The notes below the pieces were generated by a model. It was not told the DNA's origin and did not search any database. It saw only the letters and a program-made list of their open reading frames with translations. Shown piece after piece: positions 32,995-42,180 of a stretch of 64,000 nt of DNA. Where the stretch lies: the NCBI RefSeq assembly GCF_002013915.1, contig NZ_MBTF01000012.1:372001-436000 (forward strand). Direction: 5' to 3'. This DNA comes from Mucilaginibacter pedocola. GTDB taxonomy: Bacteria > Bacteroidota > Bacteroidia > Sphingobacteriales > Sphingobacteriaceae. The position numbers and the translations under genes are program-made. Within the stretch, counting starts at the first letter, position 1; each line of letters starts with the position of its first letter.

Positions 32995-33321
32995 ATGGTA
33001 ACAGTAACAGATAAAGCAAAATCGAAAATAGATAACCTGATGCAGGATAGCGGGCTTGATGCCTCTTACTTCCTGCGCGTATCTGTTCAGGGTGGCGGCT
33101 GCTCGGGCTTGTCGTATAACCTCGATTTTGATAACGAAGAAAAAAAAGGCGACCAGTTTTTTGAAGACAAAGGCGTACGCATGGCTTTAGACATGAAATC
33201 GTTCCTGTACCTTGCCGGTACCGAACTCGATTTCAGCGACGGCCTTAACGGCAAAGGCTTCAACTTCCACAACCCAAATGCTACCCGCACCTGCGGTTGC
33301 GGCGAAAGCTTCTCGGTTTAA
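32995..33321 (+). CDS. iscA: A-type iron-sulfur carrier protein
   Basis: 108 residues of the HesB/IscA family. Three conserved cysteines: GGGCSGLSY and the C-terminal TCGCGESFSV. It receives or stores a cluster (or iron) and passes it on to targets. I cannot tell IscA from ErpA by sequence alone; the position after iscU favours IscA. A terminator follows. Confidence 0.92.
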   Translation: MVTVTDKAKSKIDNLMQDSGLDASYFLRVSVQGGGCSGLSYNLDFDNEEKKGDQFFEDKGVRMALDMKSFLYLAGTELDFSDGLNGKGFNFHNPNATRTCGCGESFSV

Positions 33322-33343
33322 AACACTGTTTGCTAACAATATT

Positions 33344-33371
33344 AAAAGGCTCCGCTTGCGGGGCCTTTTTT
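33344..33371 (+). terminator. Terminator after the isc cluster
   Basis: AAAAGGC and CCGC pair with GCGG and GCCTTTT with a single bulge, followed by a T-run. Confidence 0.75.
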
Positions 33372-33401
33372 GTTTAAACTGGCTATATCGCCCGGCGTAA
33401 C

Positions 33402-33533
33402 CCGCCGTGGGTTGAAACCCACGGCTACAAAATGATTCGTCGCTACGCGACTATAAACACACCTAACTATCACCCGCCCAATAGAGGCGTAGCCTCGGCA
33501 AATATTGTAGCCGTGGGTTTCAACCCACGGGCG
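33402..33533. mobile_element. 132-bp multi-hairpin MITE-like element
   Basis: The two ends are inverted copies; each arm contains the palindrome CCGTGGGTTGAAACCCACGG plus CTACAA. The interior carries two more palindromes (GTCGCTACGCGAC and GAGGCGTAGCCTC). It does not code and has a perfect partner arm within one base. Confidence 0.75.
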
Positions 33534-33617
33534 TCGCGCAACAAAACAGGCTACATAATTTGCCACATTTGCTTCCCTCCCCGCATTTCCATATCTTAGG
33601 GCATCAATCTTAAAACA

Positions 33618-36600
33618 ATGCCTATCAAGCCCTTATTAACATTTTGCGCCCTGTTTTGCGCATCATTTTCCTTTGCCCAGCAAAAAGGTTATTACCGCAC
33701 ACCCGCCCTTCATGGCAACACTGTGGTGTTCACCGCCGAAGGCGATTTGTGGAAGTACGACACCGGCACCAGCCTGAGTACCCGCCTTACAACCAACGAT
33801 GGTGTGGAGCAAAACCCGGCTATTTCGCCTGATGGAAAACAGGTGGCCTTCCTCGGCCAGTACGAAGGTGTTTCAGAAATTTACTTAATGGATATAAACG
33901 GCGGCGTGCCACGCAGGCTTACCTACAGCCTGGGCAGCGGACTGCTTATTTCGGGCTGGACGGCCGACGGCAAAATACTGTACCGTAGCGAGGCCCATAC
34001 CGCCCTCCCCCAGCCTCAACTCATAAAAATCGACCCTGTAACGCTCAAAACCGAAACTATCCCTTTGTGGCAGGCCTCCATCGGCTCGTACGATGAGGCG
34101 GGCGTGTTATACTTCACCCGTTTCCCCAACCAGGGCAGCAAAACCAAACGCTACAAAGGCGGACTGATAGAGCAGATATGGAAATTCGATGGCAAGAGCG
34201 AAGCCATAGCCATCACCGGCGATTTTGAAGGTACCAGCACTAACCCTATGTATTATAACGGCAGGGTTTACTTCCTTTCGGACAGGGATGGCACCATGAA
34301 CATCTGGTCGGCAGATAAAGATGGTAAGAACGTGAAGCAACAAACCTTCTCCAAAGGATGGGACCTGCAAACGCCTGCTATCGACGGTTCGAAGATAGTG
34401 TACCAGAAAGGTGCCGACATTTGGATATACGACATCGCCGCGAATGCCGAAAAACTATTGAACATTAGCCTTGCATCGGATTTCGACCAGCGTAAGGCAA
34501 AATGGATAAAAAGCCCGGTGAACAGTATTACCTACTCGGCGCTTTCGCCAAAGGGTACTTACGTGGCAATTGTTAGCCGCGGCCGTTTGTTCGTATCTCC
34601 TGCCAAAAGCGACCGCTGGGTGGAGATAACCCGCAAAAGCGGTATCCGCGTAAAGGATGTACATTTTATTGATGATAAAAGCATTGCCGTACTATCTGAC
34701 GAAGGCGGCGAATACGAAATATGGAAAGTAAATGCCGACGGCAGCGGCGAAGCCAAGCAACTTACCAAAGGCAGCAAGGTAATTATCTCTTCGTTCGCGG
34801 TATCGCCAAATGGTAAATACATAGCCTATAATGATAAGAACGATGCCCTGCGGATTGCCGAAGCTGCTACAGGCGATATCAAATTTGAGTATAAAAATGC
34901 GTATGCAGGGATAAACGAATTGTCGTGGTCGCCTAACAGCACTTTCCTTAACATCTCGCAAAACCTGGAGAACCTGAACGCGCAGATAAGCGTGATAGAT
35001 ACCCGCAGCATGAAGATGACCGCCGTTACCACCACCCGCCTCAGCAGCTATAACCCCGCGTGGACGGCCGATGGCAAATGGCTATACTTTTTGAGCGAGC
35101 GTAACCTGCACTCGATAGTTACCTCACCATGGGGGCCAAGGCAACCCGAGCCGTATTATACCAACACGGTGAATATCTATGCCATGGCACTGGATACGGC
35201 TGCTAAATTCCCTTTCCTGCAAACAGATTCGTGGCTGACGGATTCGGTATTTACCACGGTTGATAAGCAAGGCGTTGCTAAAACAAAAACCGTAAGTAAG
35301 AAAAAGCCTGCCGTTGCACCCGCCGTAGTTTACGATTGGGCGGCCGCGCAAAAGGCTTTGTATAAAACACCTGTAAAAAGCGGCAACCTCATTAACCTGA
35401 ACGTGGCCAACGGCTACCTATACTGGCTGGATATGGGCGACGCCGGCGGCGACAACGAGGGCGGCAAAATATTTGCGCTGAAGATAGCCGAAAGCAAAAA
35501 GCAAACACCTACCGAGGTAGCATCGGGCGTGGGTGGTTTTGATGTATCGGCCAATGGCAAAAAAATACTGATAAGCTACACCAATAAGAACCTGGCCATT
35601 GCCGATGCCGATGGCGGCAAGGTAGATATGGATAAGGCCAAAGTAGAACTGAACAACTGGAGCTTTGCCATAGACCCGCCCAAAGATTGGGAGGAGATGT
35701 TTAACGATGCCTGGCGTATGATGCGCGATTATTTTTACGACCGCGATATGCACAAGGTTGATTGGGCATCCGTTAAAAAACAATACGAGCCCCTATTGCC
35801 ACGCGTAACCGACCGCTACGAACTTGACGACCTGCTGAGCCAAATGGTGGGCGAACTATCAGCCCTGCACACCTTTGTTTATGGCGGTGATAAACGCACC
35901 TCGCCCGATAGGACGCAGACCGGCTTGCTGGGCGCCTCCCTTAATAAAACAGCCAACGGCTTTGCTATCGGGCATATCTACAAATCGGACCCGGATTATG
36001 ATTTTTCATCGCCCCTGGCAAAACCCGAACTGCGCATAAAAGAAGGCGATGTAATTACCGAAGTGAACAACGTACCCCTAAAAGATGTGGCAAATGTGGG
36101 TGAACTACTGGCCAACAAAGTGAACATCCCCGTGAAGCTTACCCTGTTAGATAAAGGCAAAAAAAGCTACGAGCAGGTGGTGAAACCCATTTCCTCGCGC
36201 GATGATTATAACCTGCGCTACGGCGAATGGGAATATTCGCGCAGGCTGAAAGTAGATAGCGCCGGCAATAATGATATAGGCTACATACACCTGAAAGCCA
36301 TGGGGGGCGGCGATATGGACGATTTTGTGAAACAGTTTTACCCCATCTTCAACCGCAAAGGGCTGATACTGGATGTGCGCCAGAACTTTGGTGGTAACAT
36401 TGATAGCTGGGTGCTCGAAAAACTGTTGCGCAAGGCATGGATGTATTGGCAGGGCCGCACCGGCGGGCCTACCTGGAATATGCAGTACGCATTCCGTGGC
36501 CACATGGTACTACTTTGCGACCAGCAAACTGCATCCGACGGCGAGGCCGTTAGCGAAGGCTTCCGCAGGCTGGGCCTGGGCAAGGTAATAGGCATGCGCA

Positions 36601-36887
36601 CCTGGGGCGGCGAAATTTGGCTATCGTCAGATAATACGATGGTAGACAACGGTATAGCCAGCGCCGCCGAAATGGGCGTTTTTGGCCCCGAAGGCAAATG
36701 GCTGATAGAAGGCCGCGGCGTGGAACCGGATATAGAAGTAGATAACCTCCCCTACGAAAGCTACAAAGGTAAAGACGCCCAACTGGATGCTGCCTTGAAA
36801 TACTTGCAGCAACAAATAAAGGAACACCCGGTAGAAAAGGTAGCAGTGCCGAAGTTCCCGGATAAATCTTTTAAGTATCAGCAATAA
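33618..36887 (+). CDS. Tricorn-type S41 protease
   Basis: 1089 residues with a signal peptide (cut near CASFSFAQ, 21). N-terminal beta-propellers with PD40-like repeats (ENPAISPDGKQVAFLG type) lead to the helical C1 region, a PDZ domain (~780-840: RIKEGDVITEVNNVPL) and the S41 core with ILDVRQNFGGN. The tetrad matches tricorn of Thermoplasma: Ser/His in SALHTF (His751), Ser973 in ASDGE and Glu1031 in EGRGVEPD. Unlike archaeal tricorn, it is exported, so it probably degrades oligopeptides in the periplasm or outside. It stands as its own unit between a repeat element and a terminator. Confidence 0.93.
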   Translation: MPIKPLLTFCALFCASFSFAQQKGYYRTPALHGNTVVFTAEGDLWKYDTGTSLSTRLTTNDGVEQNPAISPDGKQVAFLGQYEGVSEIYLMDINGGVPRRLTYSLGSGLLISGWTADGKILYRSEAHTALPQPQLIKIDPVTLKTETIPLWQASIGSYDEAGVLYFTRFPNQGSKTKRYKGGLIEQIWKFDGKSEAIAITGDFEGTSTNPMYYNGRVYFLSDRDGTMNIWSADKDGKNVKQQTFSKGWDLQTPAIDGSKIVYQKGADIWIYDIAANAEKLLNISLASDFDQRKAKWIKSPVNSITYSALSPKGTYVAIVSRGRLFVSPAKSDRWVEITRKSGIRVKDVHFIDDKSIAVLSDEGGEYEIWKVNADGSGEAKQLTKGSKVIISSFAVSPNGKYIAYNDKNDALRIAEAATGDIKFEYKNAYAGINELSWSPNSTFLNISQNLENLNAQISVIDTRSMKMTAVTTTRLSSYNPAWTADGKWLYFLSERNLHSIVTSPWGPRQPEPYYTNTVNIYAMALDTAAKFPFLQTDSWLTDSVFTTVDKQGVAKTKTVSKKKPAVAPAVVYDWAAAQKALYKTPVKSGNLINLNVANGYLYWLDMGDAGGDNEGGKIFALKIAESKKQTPTEVASGVGGFDVSANGKKILISYTNKNLAIADADGGKVDMDKAKVELNNWSFAIDPPKDWEEMFNDAWRMMRDYFYDRDMHKVDWASVKKQYEPLLPRVTDRYELDDLLSQMVGELSALHTFVYGGDKRTSPDRTQTGLLGASLNKTANGFAIGHIYKSDPDYDFSSPLAKPELRIKEGDVITEVNNVPLKDVANVGELLANKVNIPVKLTLLDKGKKSYEQVVKPISSRDDYNLRYGEWEYSRRLKVDSAGNNDIGYIHLKAMGGGDMDDFVKQFYPIFNRKGLILDVRQNFGGNIDSWVLEKLLRKAWMYWQGRTGGPTWNMQYAFRGHMVLLCDQQTASDGEAVSEGFRRLGLGKVIGMRTWGGEIWLSSDNTMVDNGIASAAEMGVFGPEGKWLIEGRGVEPDIEVDNLPYESYKGKDAQLDAALKYLQQQIKEHPVEKVAVPKFPDKSFKYQQ

Positions 36888-36892
36888 AATAA

Positions 36893-36930
36893 AAAAGCAA
36901 AAGGCCCCGATCTTGGGGCCTTTCGCTTTT
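36893..36930 (+). terminator. Terminator after the tricorn gene
   Basis: AAAAAGCAAAAGGCCCC faces GGGGCCTTTCGCTTTT around GATCTT with one mismatch; a strong stem. Confidence 0.85.
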
Positions 36931-36954
36931 AATAGATACGTGTATATTTAGTGC

Positions 36955-37707
36955 ATGAAACCTATACTTAAGATCACAACGATATTTGTTTTATTTCAGA
37001 TAATTGCTTTAACAGGATTCGCCCAAAACAAAATGCGTACTATAGAAACCCTCACAGCAGACACCTCCGGTTGGGACATTGTAAAACAAATGGCTGCTTC
37101 GGCAAAAAATAAAGTAGAGCTACTGCCTGTCAACCATGCCAATGCAATAGAAGCACTGCACCAAACGCAGGTGACCACACATTCGTTAATGGGCGCAATA
37201 GTTTATTTCACAGGTGGTGTTATGGTCGACAATGGCTGGATACGCTTATTAGGTTCAGGTTGCGATAAACTACCAAGAACTCTTATGAGTTGGAACAAAG
37301 GCAAAACCTTTAAAGAGTATGGCGAACAACCGGGTTTCTTGCTCATAGGAGACGATGCAATTGGTGGCTTTTTCGCCATAAATTCCGGCGCCTTAGGCAA
37401 AGACGTAGGAATGGTATATTATCTTTCTCCCGATAACTTAGAATGGGAATCTCTCGAACGCGGCTATTCCGATTTCCTTGACTTTTGTTTCAACGGTAAC
37501 TTAAATGGGTTTTACGAGGGCACACGCTGGCAGAATTGGGAACAAGATGTAAGCCAGTTAAATGGATCACGGGTTTATAATTTCTATCCGCCCGCCTGGA
37601 CCAAAGAAGGCAAAGACATTCTGAGATCGAGCCGAAAAGCGGTTCCTGTTGAGGAACAATACAGCCTAAATATGGACTTCATAAAGCAACTTCATAATAA
37701 GCAATAA
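36955..37707 (+). CDS. DUF2625-family protein with signal peptide
   Basis: 250 residues. Residues 1-23 are a signal peptide (LTGFAQ). The mature part matches DUF2625: TSGWDIVKQMAA, THSLMGAIVYFTGGVMVDNG, WIRLLGSGC, GFLLIGDDAIGGFFAINSGA and YFLSPDNLEWESLE-like segments. DUF2625 proteins are usually cytosolic and resemble SMI1/KNR4 (immunity-type) folds; a secreted form is less usual. Convergent with the GH39 gene. Function unknown. Confidence 0.8.
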   Translation: MKPILKITTIFVLFQIIALTGFAQNKMRTIETLTADTSGWDIVKQMAASAKNKVELLPVNHANAIEALHQTQVTTHSLMGAIVYFTGGVMVDNGWIRLLGSGCDKLPRTLMSWNKGKTFKEYGEQPGFLLIGDDAIGGFFAINSGALGKDVGMVYYLSPDNLEWESLERGYSDFLDFCFNGNLNGFYEGTRWQNWEQDVSQLNGSRVYNFYPPAWTKEGKDILRSSRKAVPVEEQYSLNMDFIKQLHNKQ

Positions 37708-37711
37708 ATAA

Positions 37712-39388
37712 TTAATCGTAAGTAAACTTCAATAATGCCACCGCCTGGCTTGGCATATTAATGATGGTACTTAACTTCCCGCCTTTGGCGAATAGTACTT
37801 TAGGGTGTCCTGCAATTTTCAAACGGCCGGCTTGCTCCAGTTCTTCTACCTGCTGGGGCGAAGGGGATGCGGGTGAGCCCATTTCTTTCCAGGCGGTGTA
37901 GGAGTTGCTGTAGTTTTCGTCGATACGGTATTGGATAAGTTTGAGCCGTTTTGCCTTTTTATTCAGGCCCGAGAGATTGATGGTTACCAGTTCGGTTTCG
38001 TCCAGCTTGTCTTTGTCGGCATAGTTCCACACCATCACATTTATTAGTTTTTTGTCGGTTGCGGCTATTGCGCCAATATCGCTTTGCGGGCCGCGTATGC
38101 TCGAATCGAGTATGGTTTGCAGCGGGTACATGCGATTACCGCTTACCTCTACCCTGTTGCCCTTCATCCTGCCAAGCATCCGGAAAACGTTCAGTACAGG
38201 CTTATCTACACCATTTGTTGCCAGGTCTCGGAAACCGGCGAACCAAGGCTGGTTCTCAAACTCGAACGACCAGCTTACTGCCCCTATCAAATTCATTTTA
38301 TAGAGATCCATCAATTCGTACACCCGCGCGAACGACGCAGCCGTATAGCTCGAATACATGGTACCGTTACGGTAAGCATTCTCGGGGTTGGTACTCATAC
38401 CGCAGGCTGCGCAACCTTCCGGGTCCGATTCGCCAATGATGATGGGGATATTCTTTAGTTTATCAAAAGAGTTTATCTTTTTAAAATGCCCGGCAATATC
38501 ATTCAACTGCCTCTTGATGCTCATTACCACCGTATCGTTCACCACCCGCGGCGCACCCTTGGCATGGAACAAAACCATATCCAGCGGGGAGCCGATGCGG
38601 CCGGTTACGTAATTGGTATCGGTAAGGCAATGGCGTAAAAATCCGTCGAGCCATTTTTCGCCGCCGCCTGTTACATTTGGGCCACCTATGCGGGCAGTTG
38701 GCAGCGCACGTTTCACGCCATCGGCGGCATAGTCGTACAGTTTATAAAACTCGGCAGGCGTCCCTTTCCAGTAAGCGCCGTTCGCTTCGTTCCATACCTC
38801 CCAGTACCAGGTTTCTACCTCTTTTTTTCCGTAGCGCTCAACACAATGGCTTACCCATTGGTATACCAGTTCGCCCCATTTCTTATAATCTTTTGGCGGG
38901 TAGGCCCAGCCGGTCTCAATGACTTCGTAGCGCATACCCGGTTTCCAGTTGTGCTGATAGGGCTCGGGGTGCGTAGACAGCGCCTTAGGCATAAAACCTA
39001 TCTGCGCCAGCGGTTTCATGCCCCGTTTTACATAGGTATCAAAAATACTATCTACTATGCGGTAATTGTAAATGGGTTTACCGTCGGCATCTTCGGTATA
39101 AATATTAGTGGAGCCCCACTTTAGCGCCGGCGTACCGTCGCCGGTGGTGAGCAGGTTATGCGCGCGGACGTAAACCGGTACAGGGCTTAAGCCGGCAAGT
39201 TCGCTGAGGAGTTTACGCCCATCCTTCATGTACGTATAATTCGGTTCATCGTACCCGAACCATGCCCATATCGGCCGCATCTTGCCTAAATCGCGGTTAA
39301 GGTTTACATTGATGGATGCAGGTGTTTTTTGCGCGTAGGTTTTAACGCATAACATGCAGAGTATTAGCAGGCAGAAAAGCTTTTTCAT
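37712..39388 (-). CDS. Secreted GH39 glycoside hydrolase (beta-xylosidase-like)
   Basis: 558 residues with signal peptide (1-19). The barrel carries the probable acid/base Glu201 in YWEVWNEAN and the probable nucleophile Glu320 in IIIGESDPEG, as in GH39 beta-xylosidases and alpha-L-iduronidases. A C-terminal beta domain (~430-558) follows. GH39 in this phylum usually acts on xylan or similar plant polysaccharide. There is no SusC/SusD pair next to it, so it is not part of a typical polysaccharide utilisation locus in this window. Confidence 0.88.
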   Translation of the reverse strand: MKKLFCLLILCMLCVKTYAQKTPASINVNLNRDLGKMRPIWAWFGYDEPNYTYMKDGRKLLSELAGLSPVPVYVRAHNLLTTGDGTPALKWGSTNIYTEDADGKPIYNYRIVDSIFDTYVKRGMKPLAQIGFMPKALSTHPEPYQHNWKPGMRYEVIETGWAYPPKDYKKWGELVYQWVSHCVERYGKKEVETWYWEVWNEANGAYWKGTPAEFYKLYDYAADGVKRALPTARIGGPNVTGGGEKWLDGFLRHCLTDTNYVTGRIGSPLDMVLFHAKGAPRVVNDTVVMSIKRQLNDIAGHFKKINSFDKLKNIPIIIGESDPEGCAACGMSTNPENAYRNGTMYSSYTAASFARVYELMDLYKMNLIGAVSWSFEFENQPWFAGFRDLATNGVDKPVLNVFRMLGRMKGNRVEVSGNRMYPLQTILDSSIRGPQSDIGAIAATDKKLINVMVWNYADKDKLDETELVTINLSGLNKKAKRLKLIQYRIDENYSNSYTAWKEMGSPASPSPQQVEELEQAGRLKIAGHPKVLFAKGGKLSTIINMPSQAVALLKFTYD

Positions 39389-39500
39389 AATTGGTTTCGA
39401 CGAGGCAACAATGTAGAAAATTTACAGGATATTATAAGTGTTGAAATCACAATTAAAGAAAATTTTCCTTGGAGAGAAGAACTTTTGCTTGCAAACTATG

Positions 39501-40164
39501 GTTCCCCTCTTGTCCATAGGACTCCTTCGGAGAGAGGGGTTAGGGGTGTGTTAGCGTTAATGCAAAGTGGGCTAACACACCCCTGCAGCCGCACATTCCT
39601 CCGCGCCCCCTCTCAAGAGGGGAATTTTTAGCTGCACCAATTGCGCGCACCTCGCAAACTATAGTTCCCCTCTCGAGAGGGGTTAGGGGTGTGTTAGGGT
39701 TAACGCAAAGCGAATCTGCAAAGCGGGCTAACACACCCCTGCAGCCACACTTTCCTTCGCGCCCCCTCTCAAGAGGGAAATTTTTAGCTGCGCCAATTAC
39801 GCACAGCTCGCAAACTATGGTTCCCCGCTTGAGAGGGGTTAGGGGTGTGTTAGCGTTAATGCAAAGCGGATAGGCAAAGCGGACTAACACACCCCTGCAG
39901 CCGCACTTTCCTTCGCGCCCCCTCTCAAAAGGGGAATTTTTAGCTGCACCAATTGCGCGCACCTCGCAAACTATAGTTCCCCTCTTGAGAGGGGTTAGGG
40001 GTGTGTTAGCGTTAATGCAAAGCGGATAGGCAAAGCGGGCTAACACACCCCTGCAGCCGCGCTTTCCTTCGCGCCCCCTCTCTAGAGGGGAATTTTTAGC
40101 TGCAACAATTGCGCGCACCTCGCAAACTATAGTTCCCCTCTTGAGAGGGGTTAGGGGTGTGTTA
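39501..40164. repeat. Tandem array of a 156-bp palindrome-rich unit
   Basis: Units beginning GTTCCCC start at 39501, 39664, 39820, 39976 and 40132 (spacing 163, 156, 156, 156; the last is partial). Each unit contains inverted pairs: CCCCTC-TTGA-GAGGGG hairpins and GGGTGTGTTAG facing CTAACACACCC. Because 156 is divisible by three, a long minus-strand frame stays open through the array (see rejected). Units differ by a few bases. It fills most of the gap between the GH39 gene and the acyl-CoA ligase. Confidence 0.9.
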
Positions 40165-40215
40165 AACGTAATGCTCTTCCAAAATTCCCTGTTGGTTTTA
40201 TTCTCAAAATTAATT

Positions 40216-40223
40216 TAGCTTTG
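40216..40223 (+). promoter_or_regulatory. -7 promoter element (TAGCTTTG) for the acyl-CoA ligase
   Basis: TAGCTTTG fits TAnnTTTG and lies 27 bases before the ATG at 40251, downstream of the tandem array. Confidence 0.45.
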
Positions 40224-40250
40224 TTTTAGTATAAACCTGATTTGATCTTA

Positions 40251-42164
40251 ATGAATATTATTGCCGAGCAACCAACCGTACCGGGCCTTATCCGGAACGT
40301 TGTGGCCAATATACACCCCGATACCCACACCTTCATGATGCACAAAGTGAAGGATACCTGGGTAGAAATATCCTACAAAGAGGCCCTCGAAAAGATCGAC
40401 GCCATATCGGCCTGGTTCCTTGATATCGGTATACAAAAAGGCGACCGGCTGGCCCTCATCATCGAGAACGGCCCCGACTATGTTTATTACGACCAGGCCC
40501 TGCAGCAAATAGGCGCGGTAAATACTTCCATATACCCCACCCTTTCGGAGGCGGAGGTAGAATACATCCTGAACGATTCGGAAGCGCGTACCATCCTTTG
40601 CGGCAACCCCTTCCTGTTCCGCAAGGTGCTGAAGGTTGCCAATAATGTGAGTTCGCTTATCCGCATTATTCCTGCTTTTGACGATTTCGAAAAGTTCAGC
40701 GATAAGCTTAGCCTCAATGCCGGGGTTATCGGCTTTAAAAAAGTGATAGAAGAAGGGCTGGCGCTGGTGGGCAAGCAAACCCACGCCATCAATGCCGCAC
40801 GCGAGGCTATTTTGCCTTCGGATATATCTTGCCTCATTTATACATCGGGCACTACAGGCACGCCAAAAGGTGTAATGCTTACGCATAGCAACCTCACCCA
40901 AAACGTGCGCTGGAGTTTAGTGCAGATACCGGTCATCGAAAACACCGATCTGTTCCTGTCGTTCCTGCCGCTGTCGCACGTTTTCGAGCGCATGGCCACA
41001 TACTACATCTGCCTGAACAAGGGCTGCACCATAGCCTTTGCCCAAAGCCTGGAACTGTTGGCCAAGAACATGATGGAGGTAAAACCTACCGTGATGTGCT
41101 GCGTACCGCGCCTGTTGGAGCGCATACATGATAAGGCCATGAAGAATGGTTTATCTGCAGGGGGCATGAAAACAAAAATTTTCACCTGGGCCATGGAAGT
41201 GGGCAAAAAAGTGCGCGAGGCGCATGAAGAAGGCAAAAACCCCGGCCTGGTATTGGGCACTCAACATAAACTGGCCGATAAACTGGTATTTAGTAAAATA
41301 AAGGAGAAGACAGGCGGAAGGCTTAAAATACTGGTATCGGGCGGTGGTGCGCTGCCCAAAAACATCGGCGCATTTTTTGGCGATATAGGTGTAAAGGTGC
41401 TCGAAGGCTTCGGGCTTACCGAAACCTCGCCGGTAATGGCCGTAACCGAAAACGACCGCATCATCATTGGTACCGTGGGCCGCATTATCCCCGGCATTGA
41501 GGTGGCCATACAAAATGTGGACACCAAGAAAATATACACCATACAAACGCACGATAACTTTAAGCCCGATTTTACATCGGAAGAAGGCGAGATCATTGTT
41601 CGCGGGCATTGCGTAATGAAAGGCTACTGGCGCAAACCCGAAGAAACCGCTGCGGTTATAGATAGCGAGGGCTGGTTCCATACTGGCGATATTGGCCGCT
41701 TTTACAAAGGCAACCTGCAAATTACCGACAGGCTGAAGAACATGCTGGTGAATGCTTATGGTAAAAACATTTACCCAACACCAGTAGAGAACACCTACCT
41801 GAAAAGCCCTAAGATAGAGCATGTATTTTTACTGGGCGACAAACGCGAATACATCACAGCCATACTGGTACCAAGCCGCGAACTGCTACAGGAAACCTTT
41901 AAACTGGGTAACGATTACTTCGAGAAACCCGATGTTTTTATAAACGACCAGGAAATTATCGACTGGGTGAACCAGGACGTAAAGAAATACTCTAACGAAC
42001 TGGCCAAATTCGAGCGTATTAAAAATTTCAAACTAAAACGCGTGCCCTTCAGCATGGAAGAAGGCGAAATAACCCCTACCATGAAAGCCAAACGCAAGGT
42101 GATAGAGAAGAAATACGCAGAAGCAATAGACGACCTTTATTTACAGGAAACAGAGGCAGATTAA
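40251..42164 (+). CDS. Long-chain fatty acid-CoA ligase (AMP-forming)
   Basis: 637 residues from the ATG at 40251 (a TTG at 40242 is an alternative). The AMP-binding P-loop YTSGTTGTPKG is near residue 197; other motifs are GFGLTETSPV, the A8-type GWFHTGDIG and the catalytic-lysine end region (ITPTMKAKRKVIEKKY). It belongs to the long-chain (FadD15-like) branch and activates fatty acids with ATP and CoA for lipid remodelling or degradation. It is monocistronic and convergent with the kelch pseudogene. Confidence 0.92.
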   Translation: MNIIAEQPTVPGLIRNVVANIHPDTHTFMMHKVKDTWVEISYKEALEKIDAISAWFLDIGIQKGDRLALIIENGPDYVYYDQALQQIGAVNTSIYPTLSEAEVEYILNDSEARTILCGNPFLFRKVLKVANNVSSLIRIIPAFDDFEKFSDKLSLNAGVIGFKKVIEEGLALVGKQTHAINAAREAILPSDISCLIYTSGTTGTPKGVMLTHSNLTQNVRWSLVQIPVIENTDLFLSFLPLSHVFERMATYYICLNKGCTIAFAQSLELLAKNMMEVKPTVMCCVPRLLERIHDKAMKNGLSAGGMKTKIFTWAMEVGKKVREAHEEGKNPGLVLGTQHKLADKLVFSKIKEKTGGRLKILVSGGGALPKNIGAFFGDIGVKVLEGFGLTETSPVMAVTENDRIIIGTVGRIIPGIEVAIQNVDTKKIYTIQTHDNFKPDFTSEEGEIIVRGHCVMKGYWRKPEETAAVIDSEGWFHTGDIGRFYKGNLQITDRLKNMLVNAYGKNIYPTPVENTYLKSPKIEHVFLLGDKREYITAILVPSRELLQETFKLGNDYFEKPDVFINDQEIIDWVNQDVKKYSNELAKFERIKNFKLKRVPFSMEEGEITPTMKAKRKVIEKKYAEAIDDLYLQETEAD

Positions 42165-42180
42165 CACCAAAAGTATGCGC

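Noticed and set aside
39540..40118. 192-codon minus-strand frame with 52-residue protein repeats
   Set aside because: It lies wholly inside the 156-bp tandem array. The frame is open only because 156 is divisible by three; composition is Arg/Cys-rich and there is no credible start context.
39501..40164. CRISPR array
   Set aside because: Units are 156 bp with no distinct spacers and no cas gene is near.
40248..40901. 217-codon minus-strand frame opposite the acyl-CoA ligase
   Set aside because: Antisense shadow; codons and composition reflect the AMP-binding gene on the plus strand.
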